From: Bacillus sp. A301a_S52
GTDB lineage: Bacteria > Bacillota > Bacilli > Bacillales > Salisediminibacteriaceae
Direction of reading: 5' to 3'
Assembly: GCA_024701455.1 (NCBI GenBank)
Contig: JABXYP010000001.1
Span: forward strand, 1,926,001 to 1,990,000
Length of the DNA stretch: 64,000 nucleotides
The position numbers were made by a program, and so were the translations under genes. Positions within the stretch are counted from its first letter, which is position 1. Every line of letters starts with the position of its first letter. Of the stretch, positions 35,591 through 44,387 are shown in pieces. The notes beneath the pieces were generated by a model. It did not search any database and was not told the origin of the DNA. It worked only from the letters and a program-made list of their open reading frames with translations.

Positions 35591-35954
35591 TTTTTTTCTT
35601 GTTCTTTTTTCCTTCGATCACGGTCAGTTTAACGTCAGATTGTCGTTTAATAAGTGGTCGTGAGATCGCCTTTCGATTGTCCTTCTTCTTGGTCGAAAAG
35701 GAGGCAGATTTCTTCTTTTTCGTTTGCTGCCATTGAGGGGATCCTCCATGTGCTTGACCAAATCCCCCTTGACGACGCAGGAGCTTAGGCATAATAAATG
35801 TTTTAATGACAAAGATTAGTAAGGCTACAATACCGATTGTCACAAAAACCTGCGTAAAAAAGGCGCTAGTGTTAGTAAACATTTGAACTCCAATACCTAA
35901 AAGAGCCAATCCGATTATCGTCAATACTATTGGATGGTAAGAACGACGAAACAT
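35574..35954 (-). CDS. yqhP: SA1362/YqhP family membrane protein
   Basis: A 126-residue protein with two membrane segments (about 8-26 and 33-53) and a strongly basic C-terminal tail (KKKKSASFSTKKKDNRK). Topology, length and position between yqhO and yqhQ fit the SA1362/YqhP family of unknown function. GGAGGTG lies upstream of the ATG at 35954. Confidence 0.75.
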   Translation of the reverse strand: MFRRSYHPIVLTIIGLALLGIGVQMFTNTSAFFTQVFVTIGIVALLIFVIKTFIMPKLLRRQGGFGQAHGGSPQWQQTKKKKSASFSTKKKDNRKAISRPLIKRQSDVKLTVIEGKKNKKKSRALF

Positions 35955-36045
35955 TTACACGCACCTCCATGTTTGATTGTGATCAATTGCTCAAAATATG
36001 GTCGGAACTACTTTAAAGTTGACAATAAGCATCTAGGTAGCTTTA

Positions 36046-36996
36046 TTATACTATTCGACCTTCTGCAGGTGGATTCTCAAATTCATCTTCCCTTTTCTTT
36101 AATTCGTTAAAAGAAGCGATGGCCACCTCAACTTGATCATTTTTAGGTTCCTTCGTCGTGAGTAACTGTAGCCATAAACCAGGATAACCAAGCCATTTAA
36201 GGAAAGGTATCTCACGGACTTTGTTCGTTAACTGTAAAACTTCATATGAAGCACCTAACACAACTGGAATTAGCAGTATCCGATATAATAAACGTTCCCA
36301 CAGAGGATCAGATGGAACCGCGAGGTATAAGAATACCCCAACAATGACCGTTAATAAAATATAACTACTACCACAGCGGAAGTGGAGCCGGGAATGAGCC
36401 TGTACATTCTCCACAGTCAATTCTTTCCCATTTTCAAACGTATTAATCACTTTGTGCTCAGCCCCATGATATTGGAAAACGCGTTTAATTAAAGGTGTCA
36501 TGGAGATAAGGTAAATATAAGTTAATAAGAAGATCAGTTTTATAACGCCTTCTATTAAGTTTTGTGCCACATGGCCGGGAAAAACAGGTCGGAAAAATTC
36601 AGCAATGGCTGCTGGTACTGCAGTAAAGATAAGTGTACTAAACAGGAAAGAGATTATTCCAATTGCTGCAACTCCTAGAATCATGGTTATCTTGCTTGAC
36701 TGCTCAGCTGTTTCAATCGTATGGTCATCATCAGGATGAACTTCATATCGGTCAGAGGAAAAATTTAAATGTTTTGTTCCATTCCCACTAGCTTCAACAA
36801 TAGCTACTACCCCACGAATAAAAGGGATTTTTTTTAACTTTTGAAGAGCTGGACGTTTTTTCTTCGGTACTTCGTAAAAGTCTATTGAGTTATCAATTCT
36901 TCGGATAGCAGTGACTGATGTATGACGCCCGCCAAACATGACGCCTTCAATCAGTGCTTGCCCACCGTAAGCGGGTTTAGTATTTTGATCTGCCAC
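36046..36996 (-). CDS. yqhQ: DUF1385 membrane protein YqhQ
   Basis: A 316-residue DUF1385 protein: KPAYGGQALIEGVMFGGRH at the N-terminus is the family signature, followed by four membrane segments and the QYHGAEHKVINTFENG and HFRCGSSYILL motifs with conserved His, Glu and Cys. Function unknown. The start is likely the GTG at 36996; a TTG at 37008 in frame is possible but has a poorer ribosome site. It is divergent from yqhR, as in B. subtilis. Confidence 0.88.
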   Translation of the reverse strand: MADQNTKPAYGGQALIEGVMFGGRHTSVTAIRRIDNSIDFYEVPKKKRPALQKLKKIPFIRGVVAIVEASGNGTKHLNFSSDRYEVHPDDDHTIETAEQSSKITMILGVAAIGIISFLFSTLIFTAVPAAIAEFFRPVFPGHVAQNLIEGVIKLIFLLTYIYLISMTPLIKRVFQYHGAEHKVINTFENGKELTVENVQAHSRLHFRCGSSYILLTVIVGVFLYLAVPSDPLWERLLYRILLIPVVLGASYEVLQLTNKVREIPFLKWLGYPGLWLQLLTTKEPKNDQVEVAIASFNELKKREDEFENPPAEGRIV

Positions 36997-37276
36997 TCGT
37001 GTCACCAACCTAATAATTTAATTGTTGAAGGAAAGAAATGAAACTTCAAAAACAATAGTGTTTTGTTAATTTCTCATGAGTTTTCATTATATAGCTGTCC
37101 TACTATTCTTTTCTTCTAAGTACTATTATATTACTCTACATGAAAAGAGACAATCTCTCCACTTAACAGCCTTAAATTACTATTCCCTTTGAAAATACGC
37201 CTTACACCTATCTTAAGCAAGTTTTCAAAAATAATTTTAGCAATTTAGGCAAAGATAGCAAATGAGGTGATGAAAA

Positions 37277-37765
37277 ATGGATAAAAAAAATAAACAGCAA
37301 AGCGAATCATTCAGCTCAACAACTGCGATGATCGGTTTTATAGGGGGGATATTTTGGGGCTTTATTGGCTATATTGCATATTTACTGAATTTCGTCTCTT
37401 TTGGTCCCTCTTTCTTATTAATGCCGTGGGCGTTAGGAACATGGAAATACACCCAGACCGGACAGTGGATTGGTATTTTGTTTATCGGTATTTTGTCTAT
37501 AGGCATTGCGTTTATATACCGGGCATTATTGGCTAAAATCAATAAATTTTGGCCTGGTCTAGTGTTTGGCGGTATCTTATGGGTCCTGACCTTTGTATTA
37601 CTGTACCCATTGTATGAACATGCAGAAGGCGTGGTTAAATTAGATGTTAATTCAAACGTCACGTCATTATCTCTATTTGTATTATACGGCTTATTCATTG
37701 GTTACTCTATTTCTTATGAATATCATGAACAGATGATAGAAAATGAGCAAACTATTCAAGAATAA
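37277..37765 (+). CDS. yqhR: YqhR family membrane protein
   Basis: A 162-residue protein with four membrane segments and a polar N-terminal tail. Family hallmarks are GFIGGIFWGFIGYIAYLLNF and SLFVLYGLFIGYSISYEYHE. The function is unknown. In B. subtilis the type II dehydroquinase gene aroQ (yqhS) follows; here 295 bases of non-coding DNA lead to papA instead. Confidence 0.85.
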   Translation: MDKKNKQQSESFSSTTAMIGFIGGIFWGFIGYIAYLLNFVSFGPSFLLMPWALGTWKYTQTGQWIGILFIGILSIGIAFIYRALLAKINKFWPGLVFGGILWVLTFVLLYPLYEHAEGVVKLDVNSNVTSLSLFVLYGLFIGYSISYEYHEQMIENEQTIQE

Positions 37766-38060
37766 CGACCTATGATAAAATATGGGATGGCACAATTTGT
37801 TTGTAAGTAGCTGTTGTTTACCATCAACACCTTAGTTACACTCATCTCCTGTATATTTTGGTTACAAAACTTAGTTTAATTAACTTAGTGAAACAACGAG
37901 AAATGATCATACAAGGTCATAATTAGATTTTATTGAGTCTAGTGCGCTTCTGTTCATTAAGAAATTAGAAAGATATAGTTAACTGCATAACAGGAAAAGG
38001 ACGGCTATTACTCAATGCGACTTGCTTGCCTAATTGATTTTATAAAAGGAGGGGTCTAGC

Positions 38061-39128
38061 TTGGACCGTTTAAACGGGCTACGTCAACAATTTAAAGAGC
38101 ACGGCATCGACGGTATGCTCATAACTAATCCTTATAATCGTCGTTATTTAACGGGATTTACGGGAACAGCTGGAGTAGTTATTGTGTCAGATGAAAAAGC
38201 CAAACTTATTACAGACTTCCGTTATATTGAACAGGCGCAAGAAGAGACGGTGGGGTTTGAAATTATTCAACATAACAGAACACTTCATGAGGAAGTCGCT
38301 AATCAAGTTAAGGAGATGGGGATTACGCGACTGGGCTTCGAGAAGAACGTACTGACCTACAGTCATTATGATACATATAAAGCAATGATAAATGGCGAAC
38401 TAATTCCTGTCAGTGAGCTAGTAGAGAATTTGCGCTTAATTAAGTCGGATGAAGAGGTTACTATCATTCAAGAGGCCGTTGATATTGCTGATGCAGCTTT
38501 TTCTCACATTCAGTCTTATTTGCGTGCTGGTGTTAAAGAAATTGATATATCTAATGAACTGGAATTTTTCATGAGAAAAAATGGTGCCACTTCTTCATCA
38601 TTTGATATTATTGTCGCCTCTGGATACCGATCAGCATTACCCCACGGTGTGGCCAGTGACAAAGTGATTGAAAAAGGAGAGCTTGTCACGTTAGACTTTG
38701 GAGCGTATTATAAAGGATATTGCTCCGATATTACAAGAACCGTGGCCATTGGCGAACCATCATCCGAATTAAAAGAAATTTATGACACAGTTTTACAAGC
38801 CCAATTAATAGGGGTAAACCATATAAAACCAGGTCTTACAGGAAAAGAAGCTGATGCTCTAACGCGTAATTACATTAATGAGAAAGGTTATGGTCAATAT
38901 TTTGGCCATAGTACTGGCCATGGATTAGGGATGGAAGTACATGAAGGACCCGGACTTTCGCATCGTTCAGATAAGCACCTAAAAACAGGTATGATTGTAA
39001 CTGTTGAACCTGGAATATACATGGCAGGAATAGGTGGAACGAGGATTGAAGACGATATATTAATCACTGATAACGGTAATAATATTCTATCCAAGTCATC
39101 TAAAGAGTTACTTATTCTTGGAGAATAA
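38061..39128 (+). CDS. papA: Xaa-Pro aminopeptidase family peptidase (YqhT)
   Basis: A 355-residue M24 metallopeptidase that removes N-terminal residues next to proline. The two metal ions are held by Asp in TLDFGAYYKGYCSDITRT, His in GHSTGHGLGMEVHEG, Glu in TVEPGIYM and Glu in GTRIEDDILIT. The N-terminal creatinase-like domain (residues 1-125) is complete. The TTG start at 38061 follows AAAGGAGGGG. It precedes efp by 38 bases, and PapA can act on polyproline-related peptides whose synthesis needs EF-P. Confidence 0.93.
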   Translation: MDRLNGLRQQFKEHGIDGMLITNPYNRRYLTGFTGTAGVVIVSDEKAKLITDFRYIEQAQEETVGFEIIQHNRTLHEEVANQVKEMGITRLGFEKNVLTYSHYDTYKAMINGELIPVSELVENLRLIKSDEEVTIIQEAVDIADAAFSHIQSYLRAGVKEIDISNELEFFMRKNGATSSSFDIIVASGYRSALPHGVASDKVIEKGELVTLDFGAYYKGYCSDITRTVAIGEPSSELKEIYDTVLQAQLIGVNHIKPGLTGKEADALTRNYINEKGYGQYFGHSTGHGLGMEVHEGPGLSHRSDKHLKTGMIVTVEPGIYMAGIGGTRIEDDILITDNGNNILSKSSKELLILGE

Positions 39129-39166
39129 ATAGTTAGTATTTCATATTTTATTAGGAGGCTTTTTTT

Positions 39167-39724
39167 ATGATTTCTGTAAATGAGTTAAAAACAGGTTTAA
39201 CAATCGAAGTAGACGGGGATATTTGGCAAGTTATGGAGTTCCAACATGTAAAACCAGGTAAGGGAGCTGCTTTTGTTCGTACAAAATTGCGAAGTATGAG
39301 AAACGGTAGTATTCAAGAAAAAACATTCCGTGCAGGAGAAAAGGTAGCAAAAGCACACTTAGAAAATAGTAAGATGCAATATTTATATTCAAGTGGGGAC
39401 ACACATTCCTTTATGAATACATCAACATATGAACAAATTGAATTATCTACCGCTCAACTTGAAAACCAACTTAAATATTTGAAAGAAAATATGGAAGTGC
39501 ACATTTTGCAGTTTCAAAATGAAATCCTTGGTGTAGAAGTCCCTAACACGGTTGAATTAACTGTAGCTGAGACAGAACCTGGCATTAAAGGGGATACGGC
39601 TTCAGGTGGAACGAAGCCAGCGACCCTTGAAACAGGTTTAACTGTCCAAGTTCCTTTTTTTGTTAATGAAGGCGATTTGTTAGTTATTGATACGAGAGAC
39701 GGCAAATATGTGTCACGAGCCTAA
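39167..39724 (+). CDS. efp: translation elongation factor P
   Basis: A 185-residue EF-P that relieves ribosome stalling at polyproline. The three beta-barrel domains are evident; the tip loop is [17 protein letters not shown] with Lys32 as the residue modified in B. subtilis (5-aminopentanol). [26 protein letters not shown] is the domain III signature. TAGGAGG precedes the ATG. A terminator and repeat copy F follow. Confidence 0.97.
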   Translation: MISVNELKTGLTIEVDGDIWQVMEFQHVKPGKGAAFVRTKLRSMRNGSIQEKTFRAGEKVAKAHLENSKMQYLYSSGDTHSFMNTSTYEQIELSTAQLENQLKYLKENMEVHILQFQNEILGVEVPNTVELTVAETEPGIKGDTASGGTKPATLETGLTVQVPFFVNEGDLLVIDTRDGKYVSRA

Positions 39725-39741
39725 TGATGACTCTTTCATCA

Positions 39742-39776
39742 CGTTCACAGAAAATAATCTGTGAGCGTTTTTTAAT
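39742..39776 (+). terminator. intrinsic terminator after efp
   Basis: CGTTCACAG pairs with CTGTGAGCG (one G-U) over an 8-base loop, followed by a six-T run that runs into repeat copy F. Confidence 0.88.
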
Positions 39777-39918
39777 TATAGATAAGTGTTCGTAAACCTC
39801 TCGGCTCAAATTAGAGAGGAGAGCTAACTCTATTTAGGTAGATAATGGACACTCATGTCTTGATGCACTCTACTACCCATCAGAATAAGAAACCCCACTG
39901 AATGAAGGTTTGTTTAAT
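39772..39918 (+). repeat. bcr1-like structured repeat, copy F (divergent subfamily)
   Basis: A copy with degenerate ends (TTAATTATAGATAAG start, GTTTAAT end). It shares CACTCTACTACC and the TTTAAT end with copy G, and differs from copies A-E there, marking a second subfamily. Its 5' end overlaps the efp terminator tail. Confidence 0.75.
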
Positions 39919-40054
39919 TTATTTAATATGTTTTAGCCTCGTTTGAAGTAAGTAGTACCCTTTCATTAATTGTCTCTCGGTATTAATTAACAATTGAATG
40001 GATGTCAAAATTCGAATAATGATTAGGACCTTCATTTTAGAAAAAACCTTTCCC

Positions 40055-40146
40055 GAGAGCTTGTCTTCAGCTAAGCTCGGTACCCCACCAAACAGTGAAT
40101 CTTCAGCCTGCGCTTCATCCTCAAGGAGTCGCCATCTTACGTTTCG
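40055..40146 (-). repeat. GCGACTCC-type Bacillaceae intergenic repeat, degenerate
   Basis: Read on the minus strand, GATGGCGACTCCTTGAGGAT, then AAGCGCAGGCTGAAGATTCA, CCGAGCTTAGCTGAAG and ACAAGCTCTCGGGAAAGG follow in order. From memory this resembles a repeat common between Bacillaceae genes (GCGACTCCTGCGGGA...GCTGAAGA...CCGCGGAAAG). The GAGCTT/AAGCTC arms can pair. A minus-strand frame through it is an artefact. Confidence 0.5.
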
Positions 40147-40153
40147 ATCATTT

Positions 40154-40308
40154 ATTATCACAGATAAGCATCCGTAGAATTTACGGTTCAAAATAGGGAG
40201 GAGAGTTAACTCTCTTTAGGTAAATAACGGACGCTCATATCGTGATGTACTCTACTACCAAGCAGCGGGAGTAGACCGAACACTCTCTGTTTAAAGGTGC
40301 GTTTAATT
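40154..40308 (+). repeat. bcr1-like structured repeat, copy G (divergent subfamily)
   Basis: A 155-bp copy from ATTATCACAGATAAGCATCC to GCGTTTAAT. In its second stem the usual CTCCCG/CGGGAG pair is replaced by ATTTAC (40179-40184) and GTAAAT (40220-40225), a full compensatory change. It lies about 50 bases upstream of the sigma-E-like promoter of spoIIIA. Confidence 0.82.
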
Positions 40309-40358
40309 ATCGCTTTATTAAAATTCTTTATAAGATTACAGGTTTTCATCCGTCTATG

Positions 40359-40387
40359 GTCATAAATAGGACAGGCGCACATATAAT
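40359..40387 (+). promoter_or_regulatory. sigma-E-type promoter of the spoIIIA operon
   Basis: GTCATAAA (40359-40366) and CATATAAT (40380-40387), 13 bases apart, closely match the sigma-E consensus GTCATATT / CATACAMT. They lie about 52 bases before spoIIIAA, which is under sigma-E control in the mother cell of B. subtilis. Confidence 0.75.
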
Positions 40388-40439
40388 TTCTTAGACAGCC
40401 GCGACGAGACATTAGTCATCAGAAATGAGGTTGGTAATT

Positions 40440-41366
40440 ATGGAAGAAGTGATGCGCATTGTTCCGAAAGTTGTGAAAGATTTCTTAAAAGCATATACGG
40501 ATGAAGATTGGCAGACGATAGAGGAAATACGATTGAGAACCGGCAAAAACATTGAGGTGGTAAGAACCAATGGTTTGCCAGTACCTAAATCTACTCCTTT
40601 GTTTACAGAGCAAGACGCAACAATGATGCTCTCCCTTTTAAGTCAACATTCTCTTTATCGCCTAGAAGAAGAATTGAGGCGAGGCTATATAACTATTTCA
40701 GGGGGACACAGAGTAGGGATTGCTGGAAGAGTCGTCGTTGAAACGGGTAAAGTGAAAGGTCTTAGAGAAATTGGGTCGTTTAATATTCGTATCGCTAAAC
40801 AAAAAGTAGGCGTTAGTGAACCATATATTAATGCCATTTATAAACGAGATAAATGGTTGAACACATTAATAATTGGACCTCCAAAAACAGGAAAAACCAC
40901 CCTGTTAAGAGATCTAGCAAGGCAAATAAGTCAAGGTATAGAAAGCAAGGGTATTAAACCTAGAAATGTAGCTATCATTGATGAGCGGTCTGAAATTGCC
41001 GGATGTATCCGTGGTGTTCCACAGCATCACTTTGGTTCTAAAATAGATGTGCTCGATGCCTGTCCAAAAGCTGAGGGCATGATGATGATGATACGGTCAA
41101 TGAGTCCAGACGTTCTTATTGTGGATGAGATAGGTAGGGAAGAAGATGTCAGTGCTGTAATGGAGGCAGTATATGCGGGTGTTACAGTTATTTCAACAGT
41201 GCATGGAGATTCAGTTAGAGATGTTTTAAGAAGACCTACTATAAAGAAACTCATCACACATGAAGCCTTTCATTCAGCTATTGAATTGACTCATGTTGGT
41301 AAGAGAGGGACTAGCATCTCATTGGCTCGCTCTGCTTTTAAAAATAACGTGGTGATAAGAACATGA
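40440..41366 (+). CDS. spoIIIAA: stage III sporulation ATPase SpoIIIAA
   Basis: A 308-residue AAA/secretion-type ATPase of the mother cell-to-forespore feeding channel. Walker A is GPPKTGKTT (146-154), Walker B VLIVDEIGREED, and the STVHGDS His box follows. The ATG at 40440 follows GAGG by 9 bases; the ATG at 40425 overlaps that site. First gene of an eight-gene operon. B. subtilis SpoIIIAA has 307 residues. Confidence 0.95.
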   Translation: MEEVMRIVPKVVKDFLKAYTDEDWQTIEEIRLRTGKNIEVVRTNGLPVPKSTPLFTEQDATMMLSLLSQHSLYRLEEELRRGYITISGGHRVGIAGRVVVETGKVKGLREIGSFNIRIAKQKVGVSEPYINAIYKRDKWLNTLIIGPPKTGKTTLLRDLARQISQGIESKGIKPRNVAIIDERSEIAGCIRGVPQHHFGSKIDVLDACPKAEGMMMMIRSMSPDVLIVDEIGREEDVSAVMEAVYAGVTVISTVHGDSVRDVLRRPTIKKLITHEAFHSAIELTHVGKRGTSISLARSAFKNNVVIRT

Positions 41367-41875
41367 TATGGTTAGGAGCGGCTATCATCATTCTCACGTC
41401 TACGGGTGTAGGGTGGGAGTTGTCAAAAAGATTAGAGAGACGAACGACTTTGCTGCGCCATATGAAAGTTGCTCTTGAAACTCTCGATACAGAAGTTGCC
41501 TTTGCCATGATGCCTTTATGGGAAGCATTTGAGCAAATAGCCAAGCAATTGCCTGCTCCTGCTAAAAACTTTTTAAACGGGGTTTCAACACGTCTAAAAA
41601 ACAATGAAGAATCCACACAACAGGCGTGGGAAGAAGAATTGAATAGTTGGAAAACAAGTGTTGACCTTGATGCAAAAGACATTGATATTTTGAAACAATT
41701 TGGACAAACGTTAGGGCGACAAGATATTGAAGGACAGCGTAAACAAATTCAATTAACTCAAGCATATTTAGAAACAATGGAGCAGACAGCTTTGGAAACT
41801 CAAAAAAAATATGAATCTATGTACCGCAGTTTAGGCCTTTTAGGGGGGTTATTATTAGTGATTATGCTTCTTTAA
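41363..41875 (+). CDS. spoIIIAB: stage III sporulation protein SpoIIIAB
   Basis: A 170-residue protein similar to type II secretion F-domain proteins, with an N-terminal membrane segment, a helical cytoplasmic or luminal body (LETLDTEVAFAMMPLWEAFEQIA) and a C-terminal membrane helix (LGLLGGLLLVIMLL). It overlaps spoIIIAA by 4 bases. Confidence 0.94.
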   Translation: MIWLGAAIIILTSTGVGWELSKRLERRTTLLRHMKVALETLDTEVAFAMMPLWEAFEQIAKQLPAPAKNFLNGVSTRLKNNEESTQQAWEEELNSWKTSVDLDAKDIDILKQFGQTLGRQDIEGQRKQIQLTQAYLETMEQTALETQKKYESMYRSLGLLGGLLLVIMLL

Positions 41876-41899
41876 AGGAAGGTTCGAGGAGGCGATCAA

Positions 41900-42106
41900 T
41901 TGAACTATGATGTAGGGTTAATTTTTCAAATAGCCGGTGTTGGGATTGTTGTGGCAATGATTCATACTGTTTTAAAACAAATGGGAAAAGAAGAAATTGC
42001 TAATTGGGTAACACTCATTGCCTTTGTTGTGGTTCTTTACATGGTAGCGACAGTTATTGATGATCTATTTCAAAAAATAAGAAGTGTCTTTTTGTTCCAA
42101 AGCTGA
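41900..42106 (+). CDS. spoIIIAC: stage III sporulation protein SpoIIIAC
   Basis: A 68-residue membrane protein with two hydrophobic segments, matching SpoIIIAC exactly in length. The TTG start at 41900 follows GAGGAGG. It and SpoIIIAD form membrane parts of the channel complex. Confidence 0.93.
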   Translation: MNYDVGLIFQIAGVGIVVAMIHTVLKQMGKEEIANWVTLIAFVVVLYMVATVIDDLFQKIRSVFLFQS

Positions 42107-42121
42107 AGGAGGCAGGGGGGA

Positions 42122-42529
42122 ATGGAAATTATCCAGATTGTCGGTTTAGGGATGATTACGACGTTCCTAGCTCTTGTTGTTAAAGAGCAAAAACCGATCT
42201 TTGCCTTTCTTCTTACTATTTTTACTGGTGTTATAATATTTGCCTTTTTAATAGACAAAATTGCCCTATTAATTGAAATGATTGAAACATTAGCTACTGA
42301 AGCAGACATTAATCTCGTTTACGTACAAACCATCTTTAAAATTATTGGGATTGCCTATATTGCGGAATTTGGGGCACAAATTGCAAGAGATGCTGGTCAA
42401 GGCTCAGTAGCATCTAAAATTGAATTGGCTGGAAAAGTTCTCATTATGATCATGGCAATCCCTATCATATCCGTCATTATAGAGACCGTATTAACACTCA
42501 TTCCGGCTGCAATGGGGGATGTAGGATGA
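42122..42529 (+). CDS. spoIIIAD: stage III sporulation protein SpoIIIAD
   Basis: A 135-residue protein with three to four membrane segments and the KIIGIAYIAEFGAQIARDAGQ motif typical of SpoIIIAD. GGAGGCAGGGGGG precedes the ATG. It overlaps spoIIIAE by 4 bases. Confidence 0.93.
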   Translation: MEIIQIVGLGMITTFLALVVKEQKPIFAFLLTIFTGVIIFAFLIDKIALLIEMIETLATEADINLVYVQTIFKIIGIAYIAEFGAQIARDAGQGSVASKIELAGKVLIMIMAIPIISVIIETVLTLIPAAMGDVG

Positions 42530-43704
42530 AACGAACAACGTTTGTATGCCTTTTCTTTTCTTTTTTTTTCATTTTTTCAGGGACGAGCCTTGCTGATGAG
42601 GAAGATTCACTTAGTGACGATGACTTAATGGAAGAACAACTAAACTATTTAGATTTAGAGGAAATTAGTGATTTTTGGGATGTTGTACGTCACGAGTATG
42701 ATGGCTTTCTTCCTGAGACACAAAAAAAAGAATTTACTGAACTATTTAGGGATAATGGTCATTTTTCTATTACAGAATGGCTAAAAGGCTTTTTAAATTA
42801 TTTTTTTCATGAAATTATTACACACGGCCGTTTAATAGGAACATTAATTTTATTAACTGTCTTTAGCTTAATACTCGTTCATCTTCAGCAAGCATTTGAA
42901 AAGCACACGATTAGTAAAGTGGCTTACGCAGTGACATATATGGTTCTAATGATCATTGCCCTTAATAGTTTTTATGTGGCAGTTGAACTCACGGAATCAA
43001 CTATTTCAACGATGAGTCATTTCATGACAGCACTAATTCCGTTAATACTCGTACTGATGGCAACGGTAGGCAGCATCACCTCTGTGTCCCTTTTTCATCC
43101 GATCATCATGTTTATTGTTCATACAAGCGGGGTGTTCGTTCAATATTTTATCCTTCCTCTTTTATTACTTTCTACAATTTTATCTATCGTGAGTACGATG
43201 ACAGATCACTATAAAGTATCGAAACTAGCAAGTTTATTACGAACAATCGCCGTGGGCAGCTTAGGTATTTTCTTAACCGTCTTTTTAGGTGTTATGTCTG
43301 TTCAAGGTGCCGCCGCCGCAGTAACTGATGGCATTGCTGTTCGGACAGCAAAATTTGTTACAGGAAATTTTATTCCCGTAGTTGGGAGAATGTTCACAGA
43401 TGCGGCTGATACCGTCATGGGCGCTTCATTGCTTTTGAAAAATACAATCGGTATTTTAGGCCTGCTTATTTTGCTAATTGTATGTACGTTTCCAGCCTTA
43501 AAAGTGTTGGCTATCTCCGTAGTCTATTCGTTTGCATCAGCGATCTTACAACCATTAGGAGGGGGGCCTGTCATTGAATGTTTGGCAATTATCGGCAAAA
43601 ATATTTTGTTCGTCTTTGCGACTTTAGCCGCCGTTTCTCTCATGTTTTTTCTCTCGATTACAATAATGATTATTTCGGGTAATTTATCAATCATGCTTAG
43701 ATGA
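42526..43704 (+). CDS. spoIIIAE: stage III sporulation protein SpoIIIAE
   Basis: A 392-residue polytopic membrane protein. Residues 1-23 look like a cleavable signal peptide (FFFIFSGTSLA-DEE), then an acidic external stretch and about six to seven membrane segments including VGSITSVSLFHPIIMFIVHTSG and ILQPLGGGPVIECLAIIGKN. It is the largest membrane component of the feeding channel. Confidence 0.94.
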   Translation: MKRTTFVCLFFSFFFIFSGTSLADEEDSLSDDDLMEEQLNYLDLEEISDFWDVVRHEYDGFLPETQKKEFTELFRDNGHFSITEWLKGFLNYFFHEIITHGRLIGTLILLTVFSLILVHLQQAFEKHTISKVAYAVTYMVLMIIALNSFYVAVELTESTISTMSHFMTALIPLILVLMATVGSITSVSLFHPIIMFIVHTSGVFVQYFILPLLLLSTILSIVSTMTDHYKVSKLASLLRTIAVGSLGIFLTVFLGVMSVQGAAAAVTDGIAVRTAKFVTGNFIPVVGRMFTDAADTVMGASLLLKNTIGILGLLILLIVCTFPALKVLAISVVYSFASAILQPLGGGPVIECLAIIGKNILFVFATLAAVSLMFFLSITIMIISGNLSIMLR

Positions 43705-43736
43705 ATTAGATGGACGATAGAAGGGTGGGGGCGATA

Positions 43737-44387
43737 GTGGGGTTAGTGATTAATTGGATCACAAATATTATATTACTTATATTATTCGCCACAGTCCTTG
43801 AACTTTTATTGCCTAATGCTTCTACACACCGGTATATTAAGTTAGTTATCGGGCTCATTTTATTGCTTATTTTACTACAGCCAGTTTTATCACTATTTAA
43901 AATGGATACTGAAAATGTTATTAGTCAAATGGAGAAATGGGGTCAATCACTTAACGCTGATGTGGAAAATATAGACGACCTAGAAAAATCAGATATAGAA
44001 TCTGTTTCTCTTGCATATATTTCTGAACAAGTGGCTGTCCAATTAAAAAAACAAGCCAACGCCAAGCTGGTTGAAGAGTATGGGAAGACGATAATCGATG
44101 TGAATGTCACATTTCATTCTCTTCATGAACCGACAGATAAGGAGAACTTTTCAGGTGTTGAGGTGACAATTGCGCCAGCTGGTGCTAGTGAGGAAAGTGT
44201 TGAGGGCGAAGGAGATGATGAAAATATTCATATTGCCAAAATCGAGATTGATAACAAGACACCAGAAGAAGATAACACAGAAGAAGAGAGGGAGGGGACA
44301 CGAGATATGAGAAGTCGCTTGTCATCGATATGGGAAGTTCCTGAAGATCTCATAACACTTTATGAAGAAGGCGGGGATAATAAATGA
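43737..44387 (+). CDS. spoIIIAF: stage III sporulation protein SpoIIIAF
   Basis: A 216-residue protein with two N-terminal membrane segments and a soluble ring-building-like domain, here with an acidic spacer (about 150-200) before the end. I chose the GTG at 43737 because AAGGGTGGGG lies just upstream and the B. subtilis protein starts close to the first membrane segment; the ATG at 43710 has no ribosome site. It overlaps spoIIIAG by 4 bases. Confidence 0.9.
   Translation: MGLVINWITNIILLILFATVLELLLPNASTHRYIKLVIGLILLLILLQPVLSLFKMDTENVISQMEKWGQSLNADVENIDDLEKSDIESVSLAYISEQVAVQLKKQANAKLVEEYGKTIIDVNVTFHSLHEPTDKENFSGVEVTIAPAGASEESVEGEGDDENIHIAKIEIDNKTPEEDNTEEEREGTRDMRSRLSSIWEVPEDLITLYEEGGDNK

Noticed and set aside
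39919..40191. Minus-strand open frame between efp and spoIIIAA
   Set aside because: It runs through a degenerate intergenic repeat and into copy G, has no ribosome site and its composition is not protein-like.
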